From NCBI GenBank assembly GCA_038063315.1, contig JBBTVI010000052.1, positions 1 to 25,905 of the forward strand: a stretch of 25,905 nt of DNA. The letters are read 5' to 3'. The stretch comes from JBBTVI01 sp038063315. Lineage in GTDB: Bacteria; Patescibacteriota; Minisyncoccia; Sungbacterales; HO2-52-23. Positions 6,893 through 13,253 of the stretch are shown here, one piece after another. Each line of letters starts with the position of its first letter. Within the stretch, counting starts at the first letter, position 1. The notes below the pieces were generated by a model. That model had not been told where the DNA came from. It did not search any database and saw only the letters and a program-made list of their open reading frames with translations. The position numbers were made by a program, and so were the translations under genes.

Positions 6893-7170
6893 GGCGCATC
6901 CAGATACGCATCCATTTCCTCTCCCGAAGAGAATGGTCCTGCAATATGCCGTTTGGCCTCAAAATCTTTTCCGGCCCGCGCAAGCAATCGCTCCACTTCG
7001 GGACGCAACTGCGGCTGATTGACTGAAAAAGTCACCGACGGTTCGCGTACAAACTCTTTAAGATATGCATTGACGATCGCGGAGAGTGGTAATCCGAGTG
7101 CTTTTGCCTTTCGCTGCGCCTGCCGCTTCACCACGACATCGGCCTTGATATTGATAAGTGTTTTAACCAT
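6889..7170 (-). CDS. RelB/DinJ-type antitoxin
   Basis: A 93-residue protein whose N-terminus MVKTLINIKADVVVKRQAQRK and the following helix KALGLPLSAIVNAYLKEFV are a ribbon-helix-helix domain of the RelB/DinJ type. The C-terminal part (VNQPQLRPEVERLLARAGKD) would bind the toxin encoded right after it with ATGA overlap. Start is at ATG 7170 since TATAAT ends six bases upstream and the RHH strand begins there; an in-frame start twelve codons earlier would lie across that promoter. RelB-type antitoxins usually repress their own operon, and here the operon includes DUF3467 as a third gene. Confidence 0.82.
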   Translation of the reverse strand: MVKTLINIKADVVVKRQAQRKAKALGLPLSAIVNAYLKEFVREPSVTFSVNQPQLRPEVERLLARAGKDFEAKRHIAGPFSSGEEMDAYLDAP

Positions 7171-7176
7171 ATATCT

Positions 7177-7206
7177 ATTATATATACAACAGTCGAGTTT
7201 CGTCAA
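7177..7206 (-). promoter_or_regulatory. Promoter of the RelB/YafQ-like/DUF3467 operon, predicted leaderless
   Basis: Minus strand TTGACG (7201-7206), 18-base spacer, perfect TATAAT (7177-7182), then six bases (AGATAT) to ATG 7170. The AT-rich alternating stretch around the -10 could also serve as antitoxin operator. Confidence 0.7.
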
Positions 7207-7218
7207 TCACCATCTGTA

Positions 7219-7283
7219 TCCCCACGAGGATTCCCGCCGTCGCCTTCGGCTATGGCCGACGCGGCGAACCCCCGATTTCAAGC
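7219..7283 (-). pseudogene. Fragment of a tRNA-Arg copy, T-loop split by a GC hairpin
   Basis: 7219-7233 repeats the 15 bases TCCCCACGAGGATTC found at 7311-7325 in the intact tRNA, and 7265-7283 resembles the bases that follow there (GAACCCCCGATTTCAAGC against GAACCCCGATTTCAGGC). The two parts are separated by about 31 bases (7234-7264) that form an imperfect GC-rich hairpin around TTCGGCTAT. The split falls inside the T-loop. The 5' half of the tRNA is absent, so this is not a functional gene. Confidence 0.65.
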
Positions 7284-7308
7284 TCCTCACATTTATTTTT
7301 CACCTTTG

Positions 7309-7380
7309 CGTCCCCACGAGGATTCGAACCCCGATTTCAGGCTTCGGAGGCCTGCGCTCTATCCGTTGAGCTATGGGGAC
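7309..7380 (-). tRNA. tRNA-Arg (anticodon CCG)
   Basis: On the minus strand the seven-base acceptor GTCCCCA pairs with TGGGGAC. The D-arm is GCTC...GAGC, the anticodon stem CAGGC/GCCTG encloses the loop CTCCGAA (anticodon CCG, reading CGG), and the T-arm encloses TTCGAAT. The discriminator is G and CCA is not encoded, so it must be added by a nucleotidyltransferase. It lies 21 bases after the nucleotidyltransferase gene on the same strand. Confidence 0.95.
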
Positions 7381-7401
7381 ACGGCAAAATGCGCGGATCG
7401 G

Positions 7402-7917
7402 TTATGCTTTCGCGGCCGCGCACGTGCTACATGACCAGTCGTCCGCGCAGCAGCAGTAGTCACGGACGCACATTTTTTTGTAGTCATCCAAAAACCAGGA
7501 ACTCGAACGCACCTTTCCCCCGCCGACGCCGAAGACCATTTTACAACCGATCGCATCGCAGACCGGAACTTCCGGAATATTGGTCCGCGTCCGGTCCCCC
7601 CCGTTGACGAAAATATCCGGCCGGATGCGCTTGAGTTCAGCGCAGACGCTCATATCCGTCGGGTTTGCCGGATGACGCGTCACCGCCACGCGATCCACGC
7701 ACGAGAGAGCTTCAATGATTTCTGTGCGATCCTGCTCCGGCATGAAACAAAAGCCCTTTTTTTTGCGCAGCCAATTATCATTGTTCAGAATCACGACCAA
7801 TTCGTCCCCCAACGCACGGGCTTTTTCAAAAAGCCGGACGTGTCCGATATGTATAGGGTCAAACCCTCCGCTGACCGCAACGATAATGCGTTTCTTTTTC
7901 TTTTTTCCGCCAATCAT
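7402..7917 (-). CDS. Cytidylyltransferase-like nucleotidyltransferase (TagD/HldE-C type) with Cys-rich tail
   Basis: A 171-residue cytosolic enzyme of the HIGH-motif nucleotidyltransferase superfamily. VSGGFDPIHIGHVRLFEKAR (residues about 15-34) carries the GxFDxxHxGH signature, and GGKVRSSSWFLDDYKK (134-148) is the counterpart of the KMSKS-like RSSS motif. Such enzymes transfer CMP or AMP from CTP/ATP to a phosphorylated alcohol or sugar, for example glycerol-3-phosphate or heptose-1-phosphate. Family members usually end near residue 150; here a further 22 residues hold six cysteines (positions 150, 155-157, 163, 166), which is odd and may bind a metal or come from a 3' extension. The substrate cannot be told from sequence. 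It is divergent from the GH130 gene, 73 bases apart. Confidence 0.78.
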   Translation of the reverse strand: MIGGKKKKKRIIVAVSGGFDPIHIGHVRLFEKARALGDELVVILNNDNWLRKKKGFCFMPEQDRTEIIEALSCVDRVAVTRHPANPTDMSVCAELKRIRPDIFVNGGDRTRTNIPEVPVCDAIGCKMVFGVGGGKVRSSSWFLDDYKKMCVRDYCCCADDWSCSTCAAAKA

Positions 7918-7955
7918 ATTATTTGGTATTATTCACACCATAGCATGGCGGGCGC

Positions 7956-7984
7956 TTTCTTCGCAATCGCGGACAGTGTACAAT
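7956..7984 (+). promoter_or_regulatory. Weak promoter before the GH130 gene, predicted leaderless
   Basis: TACAAT (7979-7984, 5/6 to consensus) is followed by six bases (ACGGCT) and then ATG 7991. The -35 candidate 17 bases upstream (TTTCTT, 7956-7961) is poor. No Shine-Dalgarno precedes the ATG. Confidence 0.4.
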
Positions 7985-7990
7985 ACGGCT

Positions 7991-9046
7991 ATGCTCGCCG
8001 TCAAAAAACACGGGCCGATTCTCGAACCAACGGATCTCGATTTTGAAAAGACCGCCGTCCTGAACCCCGCGGTTTGGCAGGACGGCCAGACCGTCCACCT
8101 CCTCTACCGCGCGATCGATGAAGATCACGTTTCCCGCATCGGGTATGCGCGTCTCGACGGCCCGCGCGCCGTCGCCCAACGCAGCATCTCGCCCATTATC
8201 GTGCCCGAATACGATTATGAAATGAGAGGCGTCGAGGATCCGCGCGTTGTCCGCATCGGCGACACGTTCTACATGACATATGTCGCGCATGACGGAAAAA
8301 ACGCCGTCACGTGCTACGCCACAAGCCCCGACCTCCTGCATTGGAATAAACACGGCGTGATAAGCCCAAAATTTACTTATCATGAGGCGGAAAAACTCAT
8401 GCGCGACGCCCATGTGAAAGACGCTTATTTTCTCTTTGCATCCTACTATGAGGAAGCCGCGGGATTTGACGTTCGCCCATGGCACAAAGATTTCATTCTC
8501 TTCCCTCGAAAAATCGGCGGACGGTTTATAATGCTCCAACGCATACTCCCTGACATCCAGATCGTTTTTTTCAATGATTTCGCGGACCTCACGGAACAAT
8601 TTTGGAGTGCCTACCTGCAGAATCTGTCTCAATACGTCATCCTCGAAAACAAGCACTGGTTTGAAACGCGTAACATCGGCGGAGGGTGCGTCCCCGTAGA
8701 AACAGACGAAGGATGGATCATGATTTTTCATACTGTTGAGGAAACGAACAAGGGACGAACGTATCACGCCTGCGCCGCGCTTCTTGATAAAGAGAACCCC
8801 GTCCGTGTCCTCGGTCGGCTCCATGAACCGCTCTTCTCGCCCGAAGAAGAATGGGAGCGTTCCGGGTTCGTCTCCAATGTCGTCTTTCCCACGGGTGCTG
8901 CGCAATTCGGCGACTCCCTCTACATCTATTACGGGGCCGCGGACAAACGCATCGCCGTTGCCGAAGTGAGCATCACGGAACTCATCGCCGAGATGCTCAA
9001 CCCGGAAAAGCGTCATCCCCAAGCCTTCGTCCATCGCCATATCTGA
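7991..9046 (+). CDS. GH130 family beta-mannoside phosphorylase/hydrolase
   Basis: A 351-residue cytosolic five-bladed propeller enzyme of GH130. Recognisable features are LNPAVWQDGQTVHLLYRA at the start, GVEDPRVVRIGDTFYMTYVA (residues 80-99; Asp83 in the EDPR motif is the likely catalytic acid), and the late blade VVFPTGAAQFGDSLYIYYGAADKRIAVAEV typical of this family. GH130 enzymes mostly phosphorolyse or hydrolyse beta-1,4- or beta-1,2-mannosides, some with reversible action. Whether this is phosphorylase or hydrolase depends on the phosphate-binding basic residues, which I cannot place safely. Start at ATG 7991 is set by the fold and by the -10 six bases before it. The GT4 fusion gene follows five bases after its stop, so they are one operon. 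Confidence 0.85.
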   Translation: MLAVKKHGPILEPTDLDFEKTAVLNPAVWQDGQTVHLLYRAIDEDHVSRIGYARLDGPRAVAQRSISPIIVPEYDYEMRGVEDPRVVRIGDTFYMTYVAHDGKNAVTCYATSPDLLHWNKHGVISPKFTYHEAEKLMRDAHVKDAYFLFASYYEEAAGFDVRPWHKDFILFPRKIGGRFIMLQRILPDIQIVFFNDFADLTEQFWSAYLQNLSQYVILENKHWFETRNIGGGCVPVETDEGWIMIFHTVEETNKGRTYHACAALLDKENPVRVLGRLHEPLFSPEEEWERSGFVSNVVFPTGAAQFGDSLYIYYGAADKRIAVAEVSITELIAEMLNPEKRHPQAFVHRHI

Positions 9047-9051
9047 ATCGT

Positions 9052-11277
9052 ATGATATCCCGTATCGGACACGACCACCAATACATCCTCTATCTATCGA
9101 CGTTCCCGCCGCGTGAATGTGGCATTGCGACATTCACCCAGGATCTTGCGACGGCATTCGACCGCCGCTTCAACCCGGCTGTCAAAGCCCGCGTGTTTGC
9201 GCTCAACGAGGAGCAGACGACTCTTTACAACTACGCGCCGCGCGTCATGGGCGCCATCGGCGCAAAAAACATTGAAAATTACGTGGCGCTCGCCGAGCAA
9301 ATCAATGCGGACGAGCGGATCCGCGTCGTCAACATCCAGCATGAGTTCGGCATCTTCGGCGGCGAATGGGGCAGTTATCTCATCCCGTTTCTCCAGGTCA
9401 TCAAAAAGCCGCTCGTTGTCACGTTCCACTCTATTCTCCCCAAACCCGACGACAACCTCCGCCATACCGTCTGTCTCATCGGCGATAAAGCGCAGCGCCT
9501 TATTGTTATGAATCAACGCTCAGGCGCGATTCTCACCGCGGACTATGGAATTCCTCAGGAAAAAATTGCTCTTATTCCCCATGGCATCCCGCAAACCACA
9601 TTTGAAGTGACAAAAAGCGCAAAAGAAGCCCTCGGACTCAAAGGAAATCTCGTTCTCTCAACCTTCGGCCTGATCAGCCGCGATAAAGGAATCGAATACG
9701 CCATCCGTGCGCTCACTCCGGTCGTGAAAAAATTTCCCAACGTCCGCTATTTGGTCCTTGGCGCAACGCATCCGGTCGTGCGCCGAAGCGACGGCGAAGC
9801 ATACCGCAACTTCCTCTACCACGAGACCCAGCGTCTGAATCTCGGCGGCCATGTCCAATTCTACGACAAGTATCTGACTATAGATGAGATCATCTCCTAC
9901 CTCAAGGCGAGCGATATCTATATCTCCACCGCCGTCAATCCGCGCCAGTCCGTCAGCGGAACGCTCTCCTACGCTCTCGGGTGCGGTCGCGCAGCCGTGA
10001 GCACCCCGACCGAATATGCGCGGCACATTATAGACGACAAAAACGGCGTCCTCGTAAAATTCCGCAATTCCAAGACCGTTTCCGACGCGGTCATTGAACT
10101 TCTGTCGGATGAAAAGCGGCTGCACGCCATGCACCGCCACGCCTACGAGACAACGCGGCGCATGACCTGGCCGAATGTGGCCGGAGAATACTTTCGCGTC
10201 TACCGCGACCTGACGCCTCTCCGCACCGAAGAGAAAAAACTTCCCGATATAAAATTGGAGCAGATGATGCGCCTCACGGATAAATTCGGGGTCCTGCACC
10301 ATGCCCGCTACGCCAAGCCGGAGAAACGGTTCGGTTACAGTTTGGACGACAACGCGCGCGCTTTGATCGTCGCGACCCGTTCCTACACCCTGGAACCCCG
10401 CCCCGAGACCCTTAGCGCGATCAAAACATACCTGTCTTTCATCCGGTTTGTCCAGCGGCCGGACGGCCGGTTCAGCCGCATTGTCACGTCGCAAAAAGAA
10501 CCGGATAATGCGTTTGATGAGGACGTACAAGGCCGCGGCATCTGGGCTCTTGGCGTTGCCGCATCCGCCGATGCAATTCCCCCCAAAGAGGCGGATGGCG
10601 CGCGCGAAATGTTCCAACGCGCAATACCCGATCTATCAGGCCTTTCGGCCCCGCGCGCGATGGCATTTGCCATGACCGGACTCTACCATTACCTCCGGCG
10701 TTATCCCGATAACAAAATCCATGCGCTCCTTACGCGTCTGGCGGACCGGCAACTTGAACTCTACAAAAAAACCGCGTCTCCGGACTGGCACTGGTTTGAA
10801 GATTGTCTGACGTATTCCAACAGCAAGCTGAGCGAGGCGCTGTTTCTTGCCTATGACCTCACAAAAAAACCGGCCTACCTCGATGCTGCGGAAAAAACAT
10901 TGGCGTTTCTTTCCCGCGTGACCTTTGAACCCAAACACTACTCGCCCATCGGACAAAACGGCTGGTATTTCCGCTATAAAAAACGCGCATACTTTGACCA
11001 ACAGCCGGAAGACACGGCCTCGATGGTGGAGACAAAGATCGCGGCATGGCGCGTCACCGGAAAAAAACAGCACCTCGCGGACGCTTTCACGGCGTTTCAA
11101 TGGTTTCTCGGAAAAAACCATCTCAAACAGATGGTCTACGATGAAGTAACCGGCGGATGCCACGACGGCCTGGATCGCTATGCCATGAATCTGAACCAGG
11201 GCGCGGAGTCCACACTCTCGTATTTGCTCGCGCGCCTCGCGTTTGAACAACCGGGAGTCACCCCAACCGCGCCATGA
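9052..11277 (+). CDS. GT4 glycosyltransferase fused to an (alpha/alpha)6-toroid domain
   Basis: A 741-residue two-domain cytosolic protein. Residues about 10-385 are a GT-B glycosyltransferase of family 4: the N-terminal YILYLSTFPPRECGIATFTQ has the acceptor-side glycine loop, HEFGIFGGEWG follows, and STFGLISRDKGIEYAIRAL starts the nucleotide-sugar domain. The usual EX7E region is modified (NPRQSVSGTLSYALGCGRA). From about residue 400 to the end the protein is helical, with GYSLDDNARALIVATRSY (428-445), HWFEDCLTYSNSKLSEALFL and GGCHDGLDRYAMNLNQGAES, which I read as a six-hairpin (alpha/alpha)6 domain akin to glycosidases. Such fusions are known beside GH130 genes in other phyla; the acceptor glycan is unknown. 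Mannosyl transfer is inferred from the GH130 neighbour. Confidence 0.8.
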   Translation: MISRIGHDHQYILYLSTFPPRECGIATFTQDLATAFDRRFNPAVKARVFALNEEQTTLYNYAPRVMGAIGAKNIENYVALAEQINADERIRVVNIQHEFGIFGGEWGSYLIPFLQVIKKPLVVTFHSILPKPDDNLRHTVCLIGDKAQRLIVMNQRSGAILTADYGIPQEKIALIPHGIPQTTFEVTKSAKEALGLKGNLVLSTFGLISRDKGIEYAIRALTPVVKKFPNVRYLVLGATHPVVRRSDGEAYRNFLYHETQRLNLGGHVQFYDKYLTIDEIISYLKASDIYISTAVNPRQSVSGTLSYALGCGRAAVSTPTEYARHIIDDKNGVLVKFRNSKTVSDAVIELLSDEKRLHAMHRHAYETTRRMTWPNVAGEYFRVYRDLTPLRTEEKKLPDIKLEQMMRLTDKFGVLHHARYAKPEKRFGYSLDDNARALIVATRSYTLEPRPETLSAIKTYLSFIRFVQRPDGRFSRIVTSQKEPDNAFDEDVQGRGIWALGVAASADAIPPKEADGAREMFQRAIPDLSGLSAPRAMAFAMTGLYHYLRRYPDNKIHALLTRLADRQLELYKKTASPDWHWFEDCLTYSNSKLSEALFLAYDLTKKPAYLDAAEKTLAFLSRVTFEPKHYSPIGQNGWYFRYKKRAYFDQQPEDTASMVETKIAAWRVTGKKQHLADAFTAFQWFLGKNHLKQMVYDEVTGGCHDGLDRYAMNLNQGAESTLSYLLARLAFEQPGVTPTAP

Positions 11278-11283
11278 AATTGC

Positions 11284-11312
11284 TTGACGGCACATATTTT
11301 CTTTTCCATACT
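11284..11312 (+). promoter_or_regulatory. Candidate promoter of the third toxin-antitoxin operon
   Basis: TTGACG (11284-11289), 17-base spacer, CATACT (11307-11312, 4/6 to consensus). It would give the Phd/RelE pair its own transcript apart from the glycan genes. Confidence 0.45.
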
Positions 11313-11316
11313 AAAA

Positions 11317-11344
11317 TTGATTAACACTCATCAACAGTAATCAA
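11317..11344. promoter_or_regulatory. Candidate antitoxin operator: TTGATTA...TAATCAA inverted repeat
   Basis: A perfect 7-bp inverted repeat, TTGATTA (11317-11323) and TAATCAA (11338-11344), spans the expected transcription start, ten bases before the antitoxin ATG. It is bracketed by a direct repeat ATACTAAAA (11309-11317 and 11344-11352). Self-repression through such a site is usual for Phd-type antitoxins. Confidence 0.5.
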
Positions 11345-11354
11345 TACTAAAACT

Positions 11355-11651
11355 ATGGTCACCACCATTGCCATTACCAAGGCACGCATCAATCTCGGAG
11401 CGCTCGTCAAACGCGCCCATCTCAACAAAGAATATTTCATCCTCGAAAAGGATGGCATCCCCATTGCGGGCATTATGGATATTGACGCGTTTGAGGATTA
11501 TCTGGAACTCCAAGACCCGAAGGCGCGCGCCGATATCCGTAAAAGCTATGATGAATATCTTGCCGGCAAAGGCCGCCCCGCCGAAAAGCTGCTTGAAGAG
11601 TTGAGGACTCATGAACGGAAACGCTCGAAGACCAGACGTCAAACAACCTGA
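11355..11651 (+). CDS. Phd/YefM-type antitoxin
   Basis: A 98-residue protein with the Phd/YefM N-terminal pattern: ITKARINLGALVKRAHLNKE, then YFILEKDGIPIAGIMDIDAFEDY, which corresponds to the strand-helix DNA-binding and dimer part. The rest (SYDEYLAGKGRPAEKLLEEL, then a Lys/Arg-rich end) would bind the toxin. It overlaps the toxin start by one base (TGATG), so translation is coupled. No Shine-Dalgarno is visible before ATG 11355. The pair sits inside the + strand glycan gene cluster and has its own candidate promoter and operator. Confidence 0.82.
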   Translation: MVTTIAITKARINLGALVKRAHLNKEYFILEKDGIPIAGIMDIDAFEDYLELQDPKARADIRKSYDEYLAGKGRPAEKLLEELRTHERKRSKTRRQTT

Positions 11652-11941
11652 TGATGTCATCTTTTACTGTCCATACCACCCCGCACTTTGATCGTCTTCT
11701 GCGAGGACTGGGTAAACGCCATCACGATCTTGCAACGCTCTATGCCCGCGCCCTTGAGATCTTGACGGAAGACCCTCAAAACCGTACCCGGCGCTTTCAC
11801 ATTATAAAACTCGAAGGGATTCTACGCGGCGAAGGCCAATGGCGTCTTGCATTGGGCCGTTGGCGGTTTCGCTACGATATTTTCGACCGAGAGGTCTGGC
11901 TCTTCCGCTGCGGTCTTCGCAAAGAAGATACATATCGGTAA
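11651..11941 (+). CDS. RelE/ParE-superfamily toxin
   Basis: A 96-residue basic protein paired with the Phd-type antitoxin. FTVHTTPHFDRLLRGLGKRH is the first strand and helix, HIIKLEGILRGEGQWRLALGRWRFRYDI is the central RelE-like sheet, and VWLFRCGLRKEDTYR ends it. This arrangement (KL-G...G-WR---G-WR-RY) is typical of RelE/ParE proteins such as HigB-like mRNA interferases. Two consecutive ATGs (11651, 11654) could start it. Together with the pairs at 3640-4096 and 6632-7170 it is the third type II module in this window. Whether it targets mRNA (RelE) or gyrase (ParE) cannot be told from the sequence. Confidence 0.78.
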   Translation: MMSSFTVHTTPHFDRLLRGLGKRHHDLATLYARALEILTEDPQNRTRRFHIIKLEGILRGEGQWRLALGRWRFRYDIFDREVWLFRCGLRKEDTYR

Positions 11942-11953
11942 GATTTTCGCATC

Positions 11954-13120
11954 ATGCTCTCTCCCGCCGACCAAGCATACAGGCATGCTATAACCGCAAT
12001 CCGCGCCTGCGCGCGACCAACGGGTTTTTTCGCGTCCGGACTCCCGGGAGGATATGAAGCGACGTGGGCGCGAGACAGCATAATCACATCGCTCGGCGCC
12101 TCGCTTGTCGGGAACGAATTTCAGGAACCCTTCAAAAAAAGTTTAGAGCTCCTTGCGGCCAACCAATCCGTCCACGGACAAATTCCTAATGCCATTGGAA
12201 CGTATAACGAGGACCGACAATCGAACATCACATATAACTCCATTGATTCAACCCTGTGGTACCTTATCGGCCACCGCGTCTATCAAACAGCGTACAACGA
12301 TGCGGCACTTGAGACAGCGCATGCGCAAAGCATCCGCCGCGCGTTGACGTGGCTTTCCTACCAGGATCCCAACGAGGATTGCCTGCTTGTCCAACAACCG
12401 ACCATGGACTGGCAAGATGCGTTCCCACATAAATACGGCCGAGTGATTTCAACGCAGGCGCTCTATTACGCGGCGCTGGGCATGTACGGCGAAACAGAGC
12501 GCGCCGAGCATATCAAGAAAGTGGTCAACGGCGACATTCAGCAATATCTTTCACTCTATGATCCGGGCCGCGGCTACTACCTGCCATGGGCATGGAAAAA
12601 CCACGACGGCGACCGCGAACAGGAGACATGGTTCGATACATTCGGAAATCTCATGGCCATCGTGACCGGCCTCGCAACACCAGAAATTGCAGAGCGTATT
12701 CTTTCTTACATCGCAAAAGAAAAAATCGCTCAACCGTATCCCTGTAAGGCCATTTGGCCGCCCATCAAGCCGGGCAACAAAGAATGGCATTCGTATTTTG
12801 AAAAATCCGATGCGAGAACTCCCTACGAATACCTGAATGGAGGCATCTGGCCCTTTCTCGGCGGCTTCTACGTCGCGGCCTTGATTAAAGCGGAAAGATT
12901 CCGCGAAGCGGAGCATGCTCTTGAATGCCTTGCAGAGGCGAACCAACAAAAAAACCGCGAGGATATCCCTTACGGTTTCCATGAATGGCTCCACGGACAA
13001 ACAGGCAAGCCCATTGGCAATTCAAACCCGTATCAGGCCTGGAGCGCCGGGATGTATGTGTTTGCACACGAATGCGTCCAACGAAAAACCGCGCTGTTTT
13101 TTAACACCACTCCAAAGTAA
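11954..13120 (+). CDS. Six-hairpin glycosidase, GH100/amylo-1,6-glucosidase-like
   Basis: A 388-residue cytosolic (alpha/alpha)6 enzyme. GGYEATWARDSIITSLGASL (residues 32-51) has the WARDS motif shared by debranching-type glucosidases, and PTMDWQDAFPHKYGRVISTQ with ALYYAAL following (149-175) corresponds to the WMD...Y-V-ALFYSAL region where GH100 invertases and glycogen-debranching C-terminal domains keep the catalytic Asp. PYEYLNGGIWPFLGGFYVAA and GNSNPYQAWSAGMYVFAHE near the end also fit this clan. Likely reaction: hydrolysis of an alpha-glucosidic or similar bond on an oligosaccharide; sucrose or a branched glucan are candidates. It follows the toxin gene by 12 bases. Its TAA stop lies in the terminal repeat of the element at 13117-13253. 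Confidence 0.7.
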   Translation: MLSPADQAYRHAITAIRACARPTGFFASGLPGGYEATWARDSIITSLGASLVGNEFQEPFKKSLELLAANQSVHGQIPNAIGTYNEDRQSNITYNSIDSTLWYLIGHRVYQTAYNDAALETAHAQSIRRALTWLSYQDPNEDCLLVQQPTMDWQDAFPHKYGRVISTQALYYAALGMYGETERAEHIKKVVNGDIQQYLSLYDPGRGYYLPWAWKNHDGDREQETWFDTFGNLMAIVTGLATPEIAERILSYIAKEKIAQPYPCKAIWPPIKPGNKEWHSYFEKSDARTPYEYLNGGIWPFLGGFYVAALIKAERFREAEHALECLAEANQQKNREDIPYGFHEWLHGQTGKPIGNSNPYQAWSAGMYVFAHECVQRKTALFFNTTPK

Positions 13121-13253
13121 CCCCTCATCGGTGTCATTGCGAGCGACCCCGAGCTTCGAGGTGGGAGCGCGGCAATCCAGTGCTTCTTCTGGATTGCTTC
13201 GTCGTCCTGCAGCAGGACTCCTCGCAATGACGCGAGGTCGAGGGTCGCACTAC
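13117..13253. mobile_element. Palindromic MITE-like element (copy B) carrying both flanking genes' stop codons
   Basis: It begins GTAACCCCTCAT (13117-13128), matching the end sequence of copy A, and contains the core TGTCATTGCGAGCGACCCCG...GCAATCCAG...CTGGATTGC...CTCGCAATGACG. The other end is degenerate (GGTCGCACTAC, ending near 13253). TAA at 13118-13120 is the stop of the + strand glycosidase and CTA at 13250-13252 (TAG on the minus strand) is the stop of the GT4 gene. No clear target duplication remains. The strong hairpin could also end both convergent transcripts. Confidence 0.6.

Noticed and set aside
7219..7283. Second functional tRNA gene
   Set aside because: Only the 3' part is present and the T-loop is interrupted by about 31 bases.
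7919..9133. 404-codon open frame on the minus strand
   Set aside because: It is antisense to the GH130 gene and has no family pattern; high GC and codon bias of the real gene keep the opposite strand open.
9658..10617. 319-codon open frame on the minus strand
   Set aside because: Antisense to the GT4 fusion gene; no recognisable motif, no ribosome site and the opposite strand has clear GT4 motifs.
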